The notes: generated by a model not told the origin, from the letters alone. A stretch of 64,000 nt of DNA from Bryoerythrophyllum caledonicum (GCA_963971425.1 OZ020515.1:8138291-8202290); one strand, 5' to 3'. Shown: positions 10,332 through 23,176, counted from the first letter of the stretch. Program-made: numbers and translations.

Positions 10332-11125
10332 GAGCGGATCGTGGTGAGTTAAATGCTATTGAAGCCACAGAGTTTTTCAAAAGATATGGGGTAAAGTTAA
10401 GTCTCACCACAGCTTACAATCCTGAAGCAAATGGGAAGAGTGAGAGAGGACATCCTCCTATCATTAATGCTTTGGTCAAAGCATGTAAAAGACAACCAAA
10501 ACAGTGGCCTAGGCTACTTCCATTTGCGTTGTGGGCAGATAGAACCACTCACAGCACGGTCACTGGCTACATGCCAATTGAATTAATGCTTGGCCAGAAG
10601 CCTATCATGCCAACAGAAACTTCTATACCTACATGGACGTTTTTAAATTGGAAGGATGGAATATCAAGAGAAGAGTTACTGGAGCTCCGGATAGAGCAGC
10701 TCGAACGATTGCCTGAAGACAAAGGGGTGGCATTGGAGAGGTTAAAGGCAGCAAGGTTTAAAAACAAAGAAAGATTTGATAAGACTCACAGATTAAGGAT
10801 CAAACCAATTCAAGCTGGAGATTGGGTGTTGGTGTTTGATAGTAGTTTGGAGCATCAACACAGCACTGTCAGAAAATTTGCACGAAGATGGTTTGGACCT
10901 TATGTGGTGGTGGAAGTCCATGAAAATGGCACGTATACACTTCGTGAATTAGACGGCACGCAATTAAGAATACCGGTGGCTGGAAAAAGAGTCAAAACAT
11001 TCAGAAGACGTCACGGTGGCCTTAACTTTGAAGACATTACCATTGATGAAGATTACGAAGAGGATGCAAATCAAAACATCCATGTTGATGAAAATGAAGA
11101 TGGAGACGTTGAAGAGCCAAACTAG
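10289..11125 (+). CDS. pol: pol: integrase catalytic core and C-terminal part (frameshifted)
   Basis: This is the continuation of integrase in a different frame. It begins with EDIFSRYGSIGRMRADRGE, which supplies the second catalytic Asp. NPEANGKSERGH follows and carries the catalytic Glu, completing the D,D,E triad begun in the preceding frame. The C-terminal part has the gypsy GPY/F-like module (DWVLVF...RWFGPYVVVEVHENGTYTL...VKTFRRR). No chromodomain is visible. The tail is acidic. The overlap with the previous frame (10289-10331) is the footprint of a one-base deletion rather than a natural arrangement. This copy therefore probably depends on other copies for integrase. Confidence 0.9.
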   Translation: MEDIFSRYGSIGRMRADRGELNAIEATEFFKRYGVKLSLTTAYNPEANGKSERGHPPIINALVKACKRQPKQWPRLLPFALWADRTTHSTVTGYMPIELMLGQKPIMPTETSIPTWTFLNWKDGISREELLELRIEQLERLPEDKGVALERLKAARFKNKERFDKTHRLRIKPIQAGDWVLVFDSSLEHQHSTVRKFARRWFGPYVVVEVHENGTYTLRELDGTQLRIPVAGKRVKTFRRRHGGLNFEDITIDEDYEEDANQNIHVDENEDGDVEEPN

Positions 11126-11150
11126 TTTGGCACATCACGGAGGATGTGCA

Positions 11151-11167
11151 GGTTTGGAGGGGGTGTA
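11151..11167 (+). other. polypurine tract
   Basis: GGTTTGGAGGGGGTGTA directly precedes the TGTCGTG start of the 3' LTR, in the position expected for the plus-strand primer. Confidence 0.7.
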
Positions 11168-12719
11168 TGTCGTGAAGGAAATCACTAGATGTTATAAAAG
11201 GATTAAAAAAGAGGGGAAAGAGAATGGTTAGGGCCGAAGGTGAAGACATGACTAGCGGATTCATCCTCAATTACGCAGTCATACTTCACCAAACAGCATC
11301 TTTATCTTAGAGGATCTTTTACTGCCTCTTGTCACTAGCTCAGGGCTTAGGAGCGTCCACCAGCTGGTTTTCCTGCTGATTCCAGCAGTCCCCTGACCAC
11401 GCGTGCGCCAGCCGCTCTGACAAGCCAAGGAATCGAACCCGGACCGGCGAGGTACAACGAAATGCTCAGCCAGCCGAACTGAGCCGCAGTCGATGTCAGT
11501 ACGTGGGCTCTAATGGTATTTAAGCCATTTTCTAACGCTTCTAAGATCAAAAAACCTAAACAGAGTGTTATGGTAGTTTAGTTTGTAGTAAAAGTAAGAA
11601 ATGCTAGTGTTTAGAGTCAAGTTAGAGGGAAGAAAATAGGGGCAGCTACTTGTGGACATTGTAGATAAGAGATAAGAGGGAATCTAGGCTTATGTGGGAA
11701 GTTATGGCAAGAATTGGAGGTAAATTGACTTTGGTGACCAAATTTTGGTCAAAGAAGGAGGCTTGAAGGCGTGGGCTGATGTTTATTCTTGACTTTCTTG
11801 CCCTTCTCCCCCGCTCGAGCTCTTCTCCCCAAGACTACAAATAGCCTCAGGTTTCTGCTTGTTTCATCGCGAGTTTTTAGAATTTGATTGTCAGTTTTTA
11901 GAGTGTTGTTCCTCTTGTTGTTAGCTTTCCAGTGATGTATCACACGCTCCAATCGGAGTTGTAGTGAAGCCGTGGTGCGGATTTGAATAAAGAGGGGTTT
12001 AGAAATTGAGGCAGTAATGTAAAAATACTTTGAAGGAGTGGTGTTCCGCGATCATTGTGAGTTTGATAGTGAGATTTTGAGGGTAGTATTACAATTGTCT
12101 TAGGAAGCTTGTGTTAAAATCTTAGATCCATTAGGACTATAATCTAAAAGTTATGAGGTAATTTGTAACCGGGGTTTTGAGAGGGATTCAAGGGCAGAAC
12201 TTGGTATAAGGAAAATACGCTTTGGGAGATTATTAATAGAGTCTTTAGGATTGATTTTTTGTGGAAGTGTTCTTTGTTATATGAGTGATTTATGTACAAA
12301 TTTTGAGATATTTGTCTGTAATAGAATAGGAGTGATGAAGAGTTGAAGTAGGGGGGGTCCTGATATTAGAGGCAGAGGAGTTTGAGGCCATGGATCTTGT
12401 TGAAAATTGATCCAGTGATAGTGAAAATTGGTACTTAGCTTCTTAATAGGATTATAAAGGTTGTGTCAAAATCCTAGAGTCATTGGATTTGTAGATAGAA
12501 AGTTATGTGAAAATTAGTGGTGGAATTTTTAAGGGCAGCGTTTGAAGATGGGAACTCCTAGATTAAGAATGTTATGGAGATAGACTAGAAGCAAAAGAAA
12601 GGCATAGTAGCCATTTTTTATGTTTGTTGAAGCCATACATACAAGATAAGTCTTGCACTTAACTACCTAAATGCAAAAAAGACCCTGTGTTTCCTAAAGC
12701 AAAGTTTCTCAACACGACA
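11168..12719 (+). repeat. 3' LTR
   Basis: This 1552-base LTR begins TGTCGTG and ends CACGACA. It matches 3238-4790 base for base wherever compared, apart from the A-run near the end. It lacks the ~190-base end duplication of the 5' LTR. It contains the antisense tRNA-like boxes at 11429-11487. The flank at 12720 starts CCGGT. Confidence 0.93.
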
Positions 12720-14283
12720 CCGGTCAAAAATGTAGGGCCTCATGTGATCCCAGTATTTGCTTGTGGGATTGTTTAGGCAGTTTAGTTGGATTGGAGAAAT
12801 ATTCCTCACCCCTGCCCATTGTGAAGCTAGTGGTGACTCCTCACGGTGGGAGCATCTACCCACAATCGTCTTTGCTTTCTGGTCTTGCAATCCTTGCCTA
12901 TTCAGTCTGTCCACGTCCACAGACCGTGTCCCAGCCTCCCTCCTACGCCTTCTTTTTGGATTCTTTGAAGACAAAACCAGAAGTCCATTGTCGATGTCCC
13001 CCAAAGTGGCTTCTTCCTCAACGTTTGACTCCCCCCCAAGTTGTTTGAGCTCATCTTCCTTGGCTAGCCCTAATTTTTCACGGAGGTCATCAACCCGCTC
13101 TCTTCTAAGCTTGTCGGCACTACGCTATTTCTCTTTCACTGCCTCGCCATTTTTCTTGCTCTTCCGCTTTTTGCTTTGCGTGGATTTCACGACCTTACAT
13201 GTGCGCTTGTTCTTCTCAAAGCGGGCTTCTTCAACATCCATATTGTCCATGTCCTGTACACCTCCGACGTGGATGTCATTTACTGCAGCGTCCACCCTTA
13301 TAGACTACGGGCTCTCCAATATGCCCTTCCCCTTTGAATTCTCATTACTTCCACTTGCATACAACAATCTTATGGTAAATGCAATAACAATCTCTTTGCT
13401 ACCCTTCCAAAATCTAAGGGTAACAACTCACACTATCACAACATCATTGGTTGATGCCTTGGTCATCTCAGAACAATAAATTAAAGTCGCATAATCACAC
13501 TTCTACAAACACCTATGTTCAAAAAAGAGCCTTCAATTTAGGTATAGATCTAGGGATTTTTTTTAAAAGGATTTCTTAATACATACCAACTGTTGTGTCT
13601 GTGCCTGATTCACCACGAGCGTCTTCTGATTCGGCCCTGCTTCTTGTACTTCCGCCTGCGACGAAAGCCTGAATGCCATTGGTGTTGTTACCATTATGAG
13701 GCGCGTTGTTCATCGAAGGTAGGTCACCTTGGTCCACCACAAGGTTATAGGTTTTTAAAAGAAAAAAAAAAATCCTCGGGATTGAGCATCTCAATTATCT
13801 TGTCAAGGCTTTCAAGCTTGCTTAGATCACACGCCAATGTGCTTACTTTGCCACTAGCATTGTTGTCGGGCGCTTCTACCTGCACATTCAAAGCCTTCGC
13901 AGGTTTTGCATCTCTCCATTGTCCTGCGTTTCTCCGACCTCTCCAAAATCATTTGTCTTAGAGTCTTTGGGTGCTCTTGCAAACCTTCTTCCACTATGTT
14001 GACCATCAAAGTGGGTGTATGTCCTTGCTGACAAACATGATGCAACAGGCCGCGTGACAACACCTCCAGCCTGCTACTGTACTTGATTTGCAGCTTCACA
14101 TTTCATGTTACACCCTAGTTTTTCTACACAGGAACGGGCTTTAGTTAATAGAGCAACATTAAAACTTTGCTTAGAAATTGGCTTACCTGATCTTTTTCCC
14201 ATAGCGAGCATAGAACCAACAACAACATTGGACGGTGATTGCGACGACGTTGTCTTCGCCAAAGGTTGAGAAGGCGGCGGCAT
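12720..14283 (-). pseudogene. 5' part of the split transposase-like gene
   Basis: This is the upstream half of the minus-strand gene cut by the gypsy element. The probable start is the ATG at 14281-14283 (MPPPSQPLAKTTSSQS). The following exon-like blocks lie at 14074-14190 and 13854-14070 (KTLRQMILERSEKRR). A Lys/Arg-rich charged region follows (13040-13260; KKRKSKKN, RRERVDDLREKLG) with an in-frame TAG near 13126-13128. The last block ends SKYWDHMRPYIFDR at 12720. If the retrotransposon and one CCGG are removed, the codon frame passes without a break into the block ending at 3009. Function is uncertain; the overall pattern suggests a plant En/Spm-associated protein. Exon borders were not resolved. 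Confidence 0.55.
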
Positions 14284-14770
14284 AGTACCGATGCCCTTCC
14301 CCTTGTGCCCCTCTTTGTCTACTTGGACGCTTCCTTTCTATGGGGAATGTGTTACGGAGTAGGGCTTACGACAAGTTTTTTGGAAATAAGGCAGAATCAA
14401 GGAAACATGGAATTTGCTAAATATGCACTTGGCTGATTTTACTTCACTCCTTCGCTGCATATAGTTCACTCATCCAAATCACTGTAACCATGAATTTTTT
14501 TGGGAGTGCGGAGATATTGGACATTGGTAACCACATACATAAAAGCCATTGTTTAATTTAAGGTAAGACACAACATCACTTTTTTCAATTGTTCTCCATA
14601 CATCTTGCAACTTATGCAACCACTTTCATGTCATTTTTTACATTATATCATTGCATACTAAAAATATTACAACTTTGATCTACTCTTCCTAAAACTAAAA
14701 TAAATCCACAATCAGGAACTAAACATTACTAGATTCTGTCTTATATAAGATACGTAGATTTCTATTTCCT

Positions 14771-14841
<71 letters not shown>
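14771..14841. repeat. (TA)n microsatellite
   Basis: An almost pure TA dinucleotide run. The mirrored copy at 21989-22036 is 16 bases shorter, the only clear length difference between the inverted arms. Confidence 0.95.
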
Positions 14842-14845
<4 letters not shown>

Positions 14846-15177
14846 CTAATAATATGCATAAATTCTCATCTACATACCATTTTCTATATCCTTCTAAACA
14901 CTATTTTCTTCTCTATTTTTCAATGTCTCACCCACCAATATCACACCTGGCTAAATTTGTGCCATTATAATGCCACAACCCACATGCTCCTTGGTCTCCC
15001 CAAATAGCATCACCCGATGCTCCGCATCCACTTCAGACGATAATGACGCTTAGAACCGTTAAGTTGATGGAGCCCTTCCAGCACAAAGAACACACTCTGC
15101 AATTGAGAAGGAACAACCTTCTCCCAATGTCCTGCCACGCACACAACTTAGCAAATTTGTTGAGGGACTACCCTTGA

Positions 15178-16100
15178 CCCCTAAATTACCAAGATTAACC
15201 TTGAAGGACCAGGCAGATTCCTCTTGTGTCAATCTTCAGCATTCTTTTTCAAAAAAAAATATTGAAGACGGACATTACTAAAAGCTTTGTGTGAGTCCAA
15301 GTTTTTCCTCAATCCGACATTTAATGAAAAAGTTATACGGTTTTGAAGTTCAAATCGGGAGAGCGGGCCCGTCGGGCAACTCCAAAAACTTTTGCTAAGA
15401 CACTCTATTGAAGGTGATATTTTCATCAACGACAAATAATATTATTTCCTTTCATGTTGTCAAGAAAAATCTCTTGTCTTTAGTGAGAAATAGCATATGA
15501 ATCCAAGTCATACATTTTCACACATTGTCGCACATTGTCGGGCTAAGTACCAAAAAATCTTCTTCTTTTCCACACAAAACTTAGTGATCTTCATAGTTTT
15601 ACTTTTATATTTTCCCCACGGCATTGTGTGGTGTAAACCTTTCCATTGACCATTCGGATTCTCATTCTAGAACATATTAGGTTCACAAAAAAATAAAACG
15701 TGAATTGATAGTTTTTGAACCTCCACTCCTTGCACAATTTTTTTGAAAATGCTACAACTCTCCCCAACCTCTAAAATTTTGTGAACAAGAAGTTGATTGC
15801 ATGTTCAACATGATTGTAATAGATTAACATATTGTGTAGTGCAAAAAATTCACAACAAGTGATGTCAAAGTCAGCTGATCCTCTCAAAGCATTAAAGAAA
15901 ATGACATCTCCCTACATTTCAAACGCTATAATCTTCCGATCCGTACGGTCAAAAAATGTGAAATTTTGCAGGCATGTTAATGACTCAGTCGTGTTCAAGA
16001 TCCTACGGTCAAAACTTGAAAAAAAGACCCGGAGTTTCTCCTTTACACCCTACAACAGAATCTACATTTTTAAGGCGGGTTTTGTCAAGAAACTCTAGGT
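15178..16100 (+). mobile_element. TTA-family element inside left arm
   Basis: The left end reads ACCCCTAAATTACCAAG. The interior has the family landmarks AAAGCTTTGTGTGAGT, GGGCAACTCCAAAAACTTTTGCTA and the block around CTTCCGATCCGTACGGTCAA. The degenerate right end is TCTAGGTGTTAAG. The mirrored copy lies at about 20730-21652. No coding capacity was seen. Confidence 0.65.
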
Positions 16101-16739
16101 GTTAAGAAAAATCAATGCAACAAAGGGAGGGGTCGAGGCCCTCGACCTCTCTTGCCATGCAACAAAGAGGAGGGTCGAGGCCTCGACCCCTCTTCCTCTA
16201 CGCAAAGGAATTACGCAACAACTTTGAAAGCTCACATACCTTGCACATGTCTTGATAGAAAAAACCCAAAGATCGCGGGACGCCAATCAACCACCGCATC
16301 GTTTCGCCCACCGCTTCAAAAAAAAACAAAACAACCTTCAAGTCTCTGCGGAAATCCTATGAAGCAAAACACTCTTCTACCAAATGAATCCTCGAGGTTA
16401 GCTTGGATCCTTTTATACTTCCAAATTGAATCCGTATTTAGTAATATTTTTCAGCAAACCCTTTAAAAAATCCTATAACCGATCATTTGAACATTGTACT
16501 TATTTGAGTCACTTTTAGAAGGTCAAAAATAGATAATGAAAGTAGAATCAAGATATTTCATCATGACAACAAGTTCTTCCATATGTGGGTCCCACACAAA
16601 GTTCATCATAATTTAATGAGCGGATTGCACCACACATAGGTGGTGAAAAGAGAAGCTCTTAAGAATCAAATGAAAAGAAACTCCGATCAAATTTTGCACT
16701 CAAACATTATGTGAGAAGAATCTACCTCCCACAGTCTGA

Positions 16740-17157
16740 CGTCTAAGGTGGAAGTACCCAATTCTGATCACTTAAGCTAGGTGGGGTCTCAAATGACATG
16801 GTATGTAAAATAAGTTATGTAGAAAGATGCGGAATTTGGAATGAAACTCAACAAACATTTTTTCAAATTTAATCTTGAAGGTGGCAAATTGATATGGAAT
16901 TTAGGAGCTCAAAATCCACTAGAGCTCATAATTGTATTGTTTAGTAGGTGAGATATGGTGCCCTCATTTGCCCAATGCCAATAAGTGGCAGTGAGTACAA
17001 GAGAGAAGACTTGCGATGGATAATCAACACATGCATGACCCAAAACCAACCGGCCCTTGTTTGACTTTCGAGGCAAGACCACCAATGAGAAATTGACACC
17101 AAAGTAACCTGACCAAACCTTCGATTTGCCATTTTGTGACACTTGGTCCTTTAGGGA
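16740..17157 (-). repeat. TTA-family terminal segment
   Basis: It ends GACACTTGGTCCTTTAGGGA followed by TTA at 17158-17160. Its interior matches 1011-1440 in reverse complement. The other terminus was not found; the element is truncated or diverged. Confidence 0.6.
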
Positions 17158-18276
17158 TTAAGCCCAAATTCTTCCCGAACTATTTTTCCCACTCATTATG
17201 AAAGAAATGCTCTCTTGTCCAATAGGAACATGGGTCATAACAATTTTTGGCTTCCCATCATACCATGAGTTGTGTTGTTATGACTCTCGGATGGTTCTTG
17301 GCTGACTCACATTCTTTGCAAACCATGCAACTTCCCAACCAGTTCCTTTATCATTTCTATTTGCCCTTTACCTTGCCACGAAAAGAAAATGATTCCATTT
17401 CACACACCTACTTACACATTATGTTGCAATAAATTGCCTCCCTCTTGGAATGGATGGAGTATGGCAACAAGTTTGAGATAGTGCTGTTTGTTTTATTTAC
17501 GCATTCCGTTACAATAAATTGCCTCCATGTTCCAATGGAAAAAAAACTTGGATTTTCTTGCCTTGGAATCTTCAAGTTGACAGCTACAATATGACATTGA
17601 AAACATTAAAATATAGTTTTTTTCTTCTGTGCAAAGACAAGGTCAAAATACTTTGTCTCAAGATAATGGCATATTTTATGACACATTGCATGAGTTTTAT
17701 GGATCTAGGTTCAAACTTGTGTTAGGTCATTGCATGCCATAATTTACAAGAAATGGAAGTGTTTGGTAAAAGAGAAATGGACTATGCAAAGACTAGGAAT
17801 ATAGAAAGAAGTCATTAACTTTGAAACCTATTTCAATTTCTAAAATAAAAAATGATCATTAGATATTAAATTCGAATGGTCGATGACATCGATATGCCCT
17901 CTACTATTAAAAAAACAACAAATTAATGAAGTAAAGACATTATTTCCTACACGTTTTCCAATAAGACAATGAGGCTTGCTACTTACTTTAAATCACTGAT
18001 GCCCACCTTAAAATAATGCCTTGTTAAACTTCAAAGTAGAAATATTCACCACTTTATAGAACCACAACTGTCGTAATTACCCTATCCAAAAACTGCTCCA
18101 AATGGCAAATTATTTTCCTTCAAAGCCAAATTTGAAAGAAAAACAGCATACTTCCACCAAACATTTACTAATGCAAATCTACATCGAAAAATCCAAAGGG
18201 AACTCTTATAATTTGACACCATCCAAACCTGAATAAACCCTTATAGAGCCCACTGCACGACATGTCATTGTGTTAA

Positions 18277-19232
18277 AGTAAACCCCCAAATACCTTTGCA
18301 AATTTCACACCAAAAGCACTTCAAAACTGTTGACTCTATTGCAATGAGTAACTAAGGAAACAAAAACGTTTATCTCTAGTTCAAAACTGTAGGTTCTCAA
18401 TTTAGACCTATTGAGTAACATACTCACAATATTCCATCAACTTTGACCGTACTATTGAAAGATTATAGTGTTTGAAGTTGAGAAAGTGGTCTATTTTCAT
18501 CCTTGCATTGAGTGGATTGGCAAACTTTGACTTCACTTGGTGTCATGTTTTTGCACTACTCATGGCCTAAATTCATTACCATCATGTTAAGCATGATATT
18601 AGTTCCTTGTACACCAATTTTTAGAGATAGAAAAAGGATGTAGCATATTTTGTAAAAATTGTACAAGGAGAGGAGGTTCAAAAAGTGCCCATTCACATTT
18701 TGTTTTCTTGTGAATCTAATATGTGTTAGAATGATAATCCAAATGGTTAATAAGAAGGTAGCCACCATAAGTTGTTTCGGAAAAAATGAGAAGTTGAAAA
18801 AATGAAGATCTCTAAGTTAAATGTGGACAAGAAGAAGTTTCTTTGGTCCCTTGCCCAACAAAATGTGACCATGTGTGAAAATGTTTGACTTGGGTTGATA
18901 TGCTATTTTTCACCGTAGACAAGAATTTTTTTGACAATATGAAAGGAAATTATATCACTTTCTAGTATTGAAAACCTCACATTGAATACAATGTCCTAGT
19001 GAAAGTTTTTGGAGTTGCCCGACTTGCCCGCACTTGGGAAGTTTTTATTTGAGATGGCACGACTTTTTTTTCATAGCTCCAATGAGAATAAAAATTAGAT
19101 TCCCATGCACCTCTTGTCTTCTTGCATCTTTGTAAAAAAATTCAAGAATCTTTTATATAAGCTGCAACTATGGGAACGTGCCCGAGATTTGCAGAAACCC
19201 ACCTTAAGACTTTTTTCATTTAGGGATGGAGG
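18277..19232 (-). mobile_element. TTA-family element, diverged copy
   Basis: In reverse complement it begins near 19232 (ATCCCTAAATGAAAAAAGTC) and ends near 18277 (GGTATTTGGGGGTTTA). It has the family interior, including the pair TTGACCGTACTATTGAAAG and GGAGTTGCCCGACTTG. It resembles the copies at 27391 and 42200 in its left-end sequence. Confidence 0.6.
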
Positions 19233-20217
19233 ACCATGAAGTTTGTCCCAAAGAAAATCAAATTTTCTATGTGCTCTCACATTAGTAAAATTAAATTCAG
19301 TCATTTTGTAATCGACTTGATATCAAAAAGACCAACAATCTCATAACGCACGCATTATTCATACATTTCACTAGCAATAAGTTAATGTTATTTGTGCACT
19401 TATTATTATGATATTAGATGGACAAAATGTCTAGTCAACATTGATTTGATGCTATCTTGATACTTTGTTATTATTTGGAGCATGTTATGTTGATGTAATT
19501 CTAATATAATTCTCATGTCATTCTCACTACTATCTATGTCATGTCATATTTGTTTTATGTTAATGTCATTCTAACTCATGTCGATTTATGTCATTTTGAT
19601 GAAATTTTATGCCATTGCAACGTGAATGTTACATCATTAGAATATGTGTTTTGTCACATGTTATGGTGATGCCATTTTGACGTCAATTCAACTTGAAATT
19701 CACTTTTTTCAACCATTTCTTATATGTAAACTAATTGTCATTAAAACATGTAATATTTTCATGACCAACAGATACTTAACTACTATACTGTAACAAAAGA
19801 TTGAAAAGAAGAGTTTTCAGTTAAAAAAGAGGTATGAGATAGGATCTGACTTGAAAATATAAACTGTCATCTTAAGGAAAAAAAAGAAAAAATAATGACA
19901 TCTTGAGTCATATGGATACAGTGACCAAGGTGGGATCCACCAAATCATAACTACAAGCATGGACTCATATATTCAATAAGAAAGATAACTCAAGATATTG
20001 TAATAAATGTGCACAGAGGGCCCCACGTGGGCCCCACATACTATTTATATCTATTAGATGATCACACACCAATAACCATAATTGCATTGTTGGAATTTTG
20101 ATCCTCAAAGCATCCATGTGGTGGGACCCACCATAGCATACTTCAACTTTGCACCAAAGTTATCGAATATTCCATTTGGATATAAGTTATAATAATACGA
20201 AGTTATGGGAAAATGAA

Positions 20218-21984
20218 GTTATGATGAACTTTGTGTGGGACCCACATATGGAAGAACTTGTTGTCATGATGAAATATCTTGATTCTACTTTCATTATCTA
20301 TTTTTGACCTTCTAAAAGTGACTCAAATAAGTACAATGTTCAAATGATCGGTTATAGGATTTTTTAAAGGGTTTGCTGAAAAATATTACTAAATACGGAT
20401 TCAATTTGGAAGTATAAAAGGATCCAAGCTAACCTCGAGGATTCATTTGGTAGAAGAGTGTTTTGCTTCATAGGATTTCCGCAGAGACTTGAAGGTTGTT
20501 TTGTTTTTTTTTGAAGCGGTGGGCGAAACGATGCGGTGGTTGATTGGCGTCCCGCGATCTTTGGGTTTTTTCTATCAAGACATGTGCAAGGTATGTGAGC
20601 TTTCAAAGTTGTTGCGTAATTCCTTTGCGTAGAGGAAGAGGGGTCGAGGCCTCGACCCTCCTCTTTGTTGCATGGCAAGAGAGGTCGAGGGCCTCGACCC
20701 CTCCCTTTGTTGCATTGATTTTTCTTAACACCTAGAGTTTCTTGACAAAACCCGCCTTAAAAATGTAGATTCTGTTGTAGGGTGTAAAGGAGAAACTCCG
20801 GGTCTTTTTTTCAAGTTTTGACCGTAGGATCTTGAACACGACTGAGTCATTAACATGCCTGCAAAATTTCACATTTTTTGACCGTACGGATCGGAAGATT
20901 ATAGCGTTTGAAATGTAGGGAGATGTCATTTTCTTTAATGCTTTGAGAGGATCAGCTGACTTTGACATCACTTGTTGTGAATTTTTTGCACTACACAATA
21001 TGTTAATCTATTACAATCATGTTGAACATGCAATCAACTTCTTGTTCACAAAATTTTAGAGGTTGGGGAGAGTTGTAGCATTTTCAAAAAAATTGTGCAA
21101 GGAGTGGAGGTTCAAAAACTATCAATTCACGTTTTATTTTTTTGTGAACCTAATATGTTCTAGAATGAGAATCCGAATGGTCAATGGAAAGGTTTACACC
21201 ACACAATGCCGTGGGGAAAATATAAAAGTAAAACTATGAAGATCACTAAGTTTTGTGTGGAAAAGAAGAAGATTTTTTGGTACTTAGCCCGACAATGTGC
21301 GACAATGTGTGAAAATGTATGACTTGGATTCATATGCTATTTCTCACTAAAGACAAGAGATTTTTCTTGACAACATGAAAGGAAATAATATTATTTGTCG
21401 TTGATGAAAATATCACCTTCAATAGAGTGTCTTAGCAAAAGTTTTTGGAGTTGCCCGACGGGCCCGCTCTCCCGATTTGAACTTCAAAACCGTATAACTT
21501 TTTCATTAAATGTCGGATTGAGGAAAAACTTGGACTCACACAAAGCTTTTAGTAATGTCCGTCTTCAATATTTTTTTTTGAAAAAGAATGCTGAAGATTG
21601 ACACAAGAGGAATCTGCCTGGTCCTTCAAGGTTAATCTTGGTAATTTAGGGGTCAAGGGTAGTCCCTCAACAAATTTGCTAAGTTGTGTGCGTGGCAGGA
21701 CATTGGGAGAAGGTTGTTCCTTCTCAATTGCAGAGTGTGTTCTTTGTGCTGGAAGGGCTCCATCAACTTAACGGTTCTAAGCGTCATTATCGTCTGAAGT
21801 GGATGCGGAGCATCGGGTGATGCTATTTGGGGAGACCAAGGAGCATGTGGGTTGTGGCATTATAATGGCACAAATTTAGCCAGGTGTGATATTGGTGGGT
21901 GAGACATTGAAAAATAGAGAAGAAAATAGTGTTTAGAAGGATATAGAAAATGGTATGTAGATGAGAATTTATGCATATTATTAG

Positions 21985-22043
<59 letters not shown>

Positions 22044-22412
22044 AGGAAATAGAAATCTACGTATCTTATATAAGACAGAATCTAGTAATGTTTAGTTCCT
22101 GATTGTGGATTTATTTTAGTTTTAGGAAGAGTAGATCAAAGTTGTAATATTTTTAGTATGCAATGATATAATGTAAAAAATGACATGAAAGTGGTTGCAT
22201 AAGTTGCAAGATGTATGGAGAACAATTGAAAAAAGTGATGTTGTGTCTTACCTTAAATTAAACAATGGCTTTTATGTATGTGGTTACCAATGTCCAATAT
22301 CTCCGCACTCCCAAAAAAATTCATGGTTACAGTGATTTGGATGAGTGAACTATATGCAGCGAAGGAGTGAAGTAAATTGACCAAGTGCATATTTAGCGAA
22401 TTCCATGTTAGG
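20218..22412. repeat. right arm of the giant inverted repeat
   Basis: Reverse complement of 14403-16612, apparently near-identical, including mirrored copies of every short open frame. It carries a TTA-family copy (about 20730-21652) and the shorter TA run (21989-22036). The outer boundary is near 22412, where homology to the left arm stops after ATGGAATTYGC (read inward). Confidence 0.92.
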
Positions 22413-23176
22413 AGTGCTCCTATTAGACCCACAGGACAATATTAGATGGCACAATGGGATCGTGTGGAGCACAAATTAATGTCTTTGGCATCAAGTGGAA
22501 TGTCTCAATTATGTGGTTTTTATAGATTACCTTATTTCAAGGTATGTGAACTTTCAATGTTTCATTTAAGGTGACATATAAGTTGTTTACTTATAGTAAT
22601 TTAATGTAATAAAATCGAATGATACGGTGGCAAACTAATTTTTTAAATAAGGTTGTATGAGCCCTAAATCCTTAGGCATTTTTTACCAGGATCTATTGCT
22701 CCCACATTTATTGAACCCCATGCACATCAAAAAAAAAACATTGTTGTTTCCCTTATGATGATTTTGACGAACGTGGAAGGGACAAAACTTGATTCATTAG
22801 CGGTGAGGAATGAGTTGAAGGCTAGGGGTATGATGGTTAATCCTTATCCTAAAACAACAAGGCAAAACAACAAGGCAAAATGACAAGGAAGGCAATCATA
22901 TTTTAGGTTATGATAGGGCTCCATAGATATGGAGTTCAGCGGAATTCAAGTTTAGGTTGGAAATAATGAAATCTATTAGAGTTTCAACAAATTATGGTTC
23001 AAATGTGGTATACACAATTGGAGAGAAGAAGATGGTAGGATTAAAAATCCACGACTGGCATAATATATTACATGATATTCTCTCAATTGCAATCCATGGT
23101 ACTTTAACCCCAAGCATTTGGGAAACAGTTTATCGGTTGTCACAATTCTTCAAGAAGATATGTTCAAAGGAAATTA

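Larger units (their letters stand above)
3238..12719 (+). mobile_element. Ty3/gypsy LTR retrotransposon, near-intact, young
   Basis: The element has two long terminal repeats (3238-4979 including a duplicated end, and 11168-12719), a primer-binding site, a gag-protease frame, a pol frame and a purine-rich tract. LTR ends are TGTCGTG...CACGACA. The flanks carry CCGG (3234-3237 and 12720-12723), or CCGGT if the first LTR base is counted. The LTRs appear essentially identical over about 1.5 kb, so insertion was recent. The gene order protease, RT, RNase H, integrase places it in Ty3/gypsy. It lies inside a minus-strand pseudogene. A one-base loss in the integrase region (near 10292) suggests this copy cannot make a complete polyprotein by itself. 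Confidence 0.95.
14403..16612. repeat. left arm of a giant inverted repeat
   Basis: Bases 14403-16612 recur as the reverse complement at 20218-22412. In the inner part, paired positions sum to 36830. Outside the TA microsatellite the sum drops to about 36814, because the TA run is 16 bases shorter on the right. The arms look essentially identical wherever compared. The left arm contains a TA run (14771-14841) and an embedded TTA-family copy (about 15178-16100). Open frames inside the arm (for example 15832-16098 and 16152-16466) are low-complexity and have no recognisable product. Confidence 0.92.
16613..20217. other. spacer of the giant inverted repeat
   Basis: About 3.6 kb of AT-rich DNA separates the arms. 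It holds a partial TTA-family terminus (segment 16740-17157), a further minus-oriented family copy (about 18277-19232), and no convincing gene. Open frames such as 16909-17142 lie within repeat copies. The section 19330-20200 is AT-rich with no recognised feature. Confidence 0.6.

Noticed and set aside
15229-16466. Open frames mirrored in both inverted-repeat arms
   Set aside because: They are identical only because the DNA is duplicated. The peptides are low-complexity, have no domain, and overlap a non-coding TTA-family copy.
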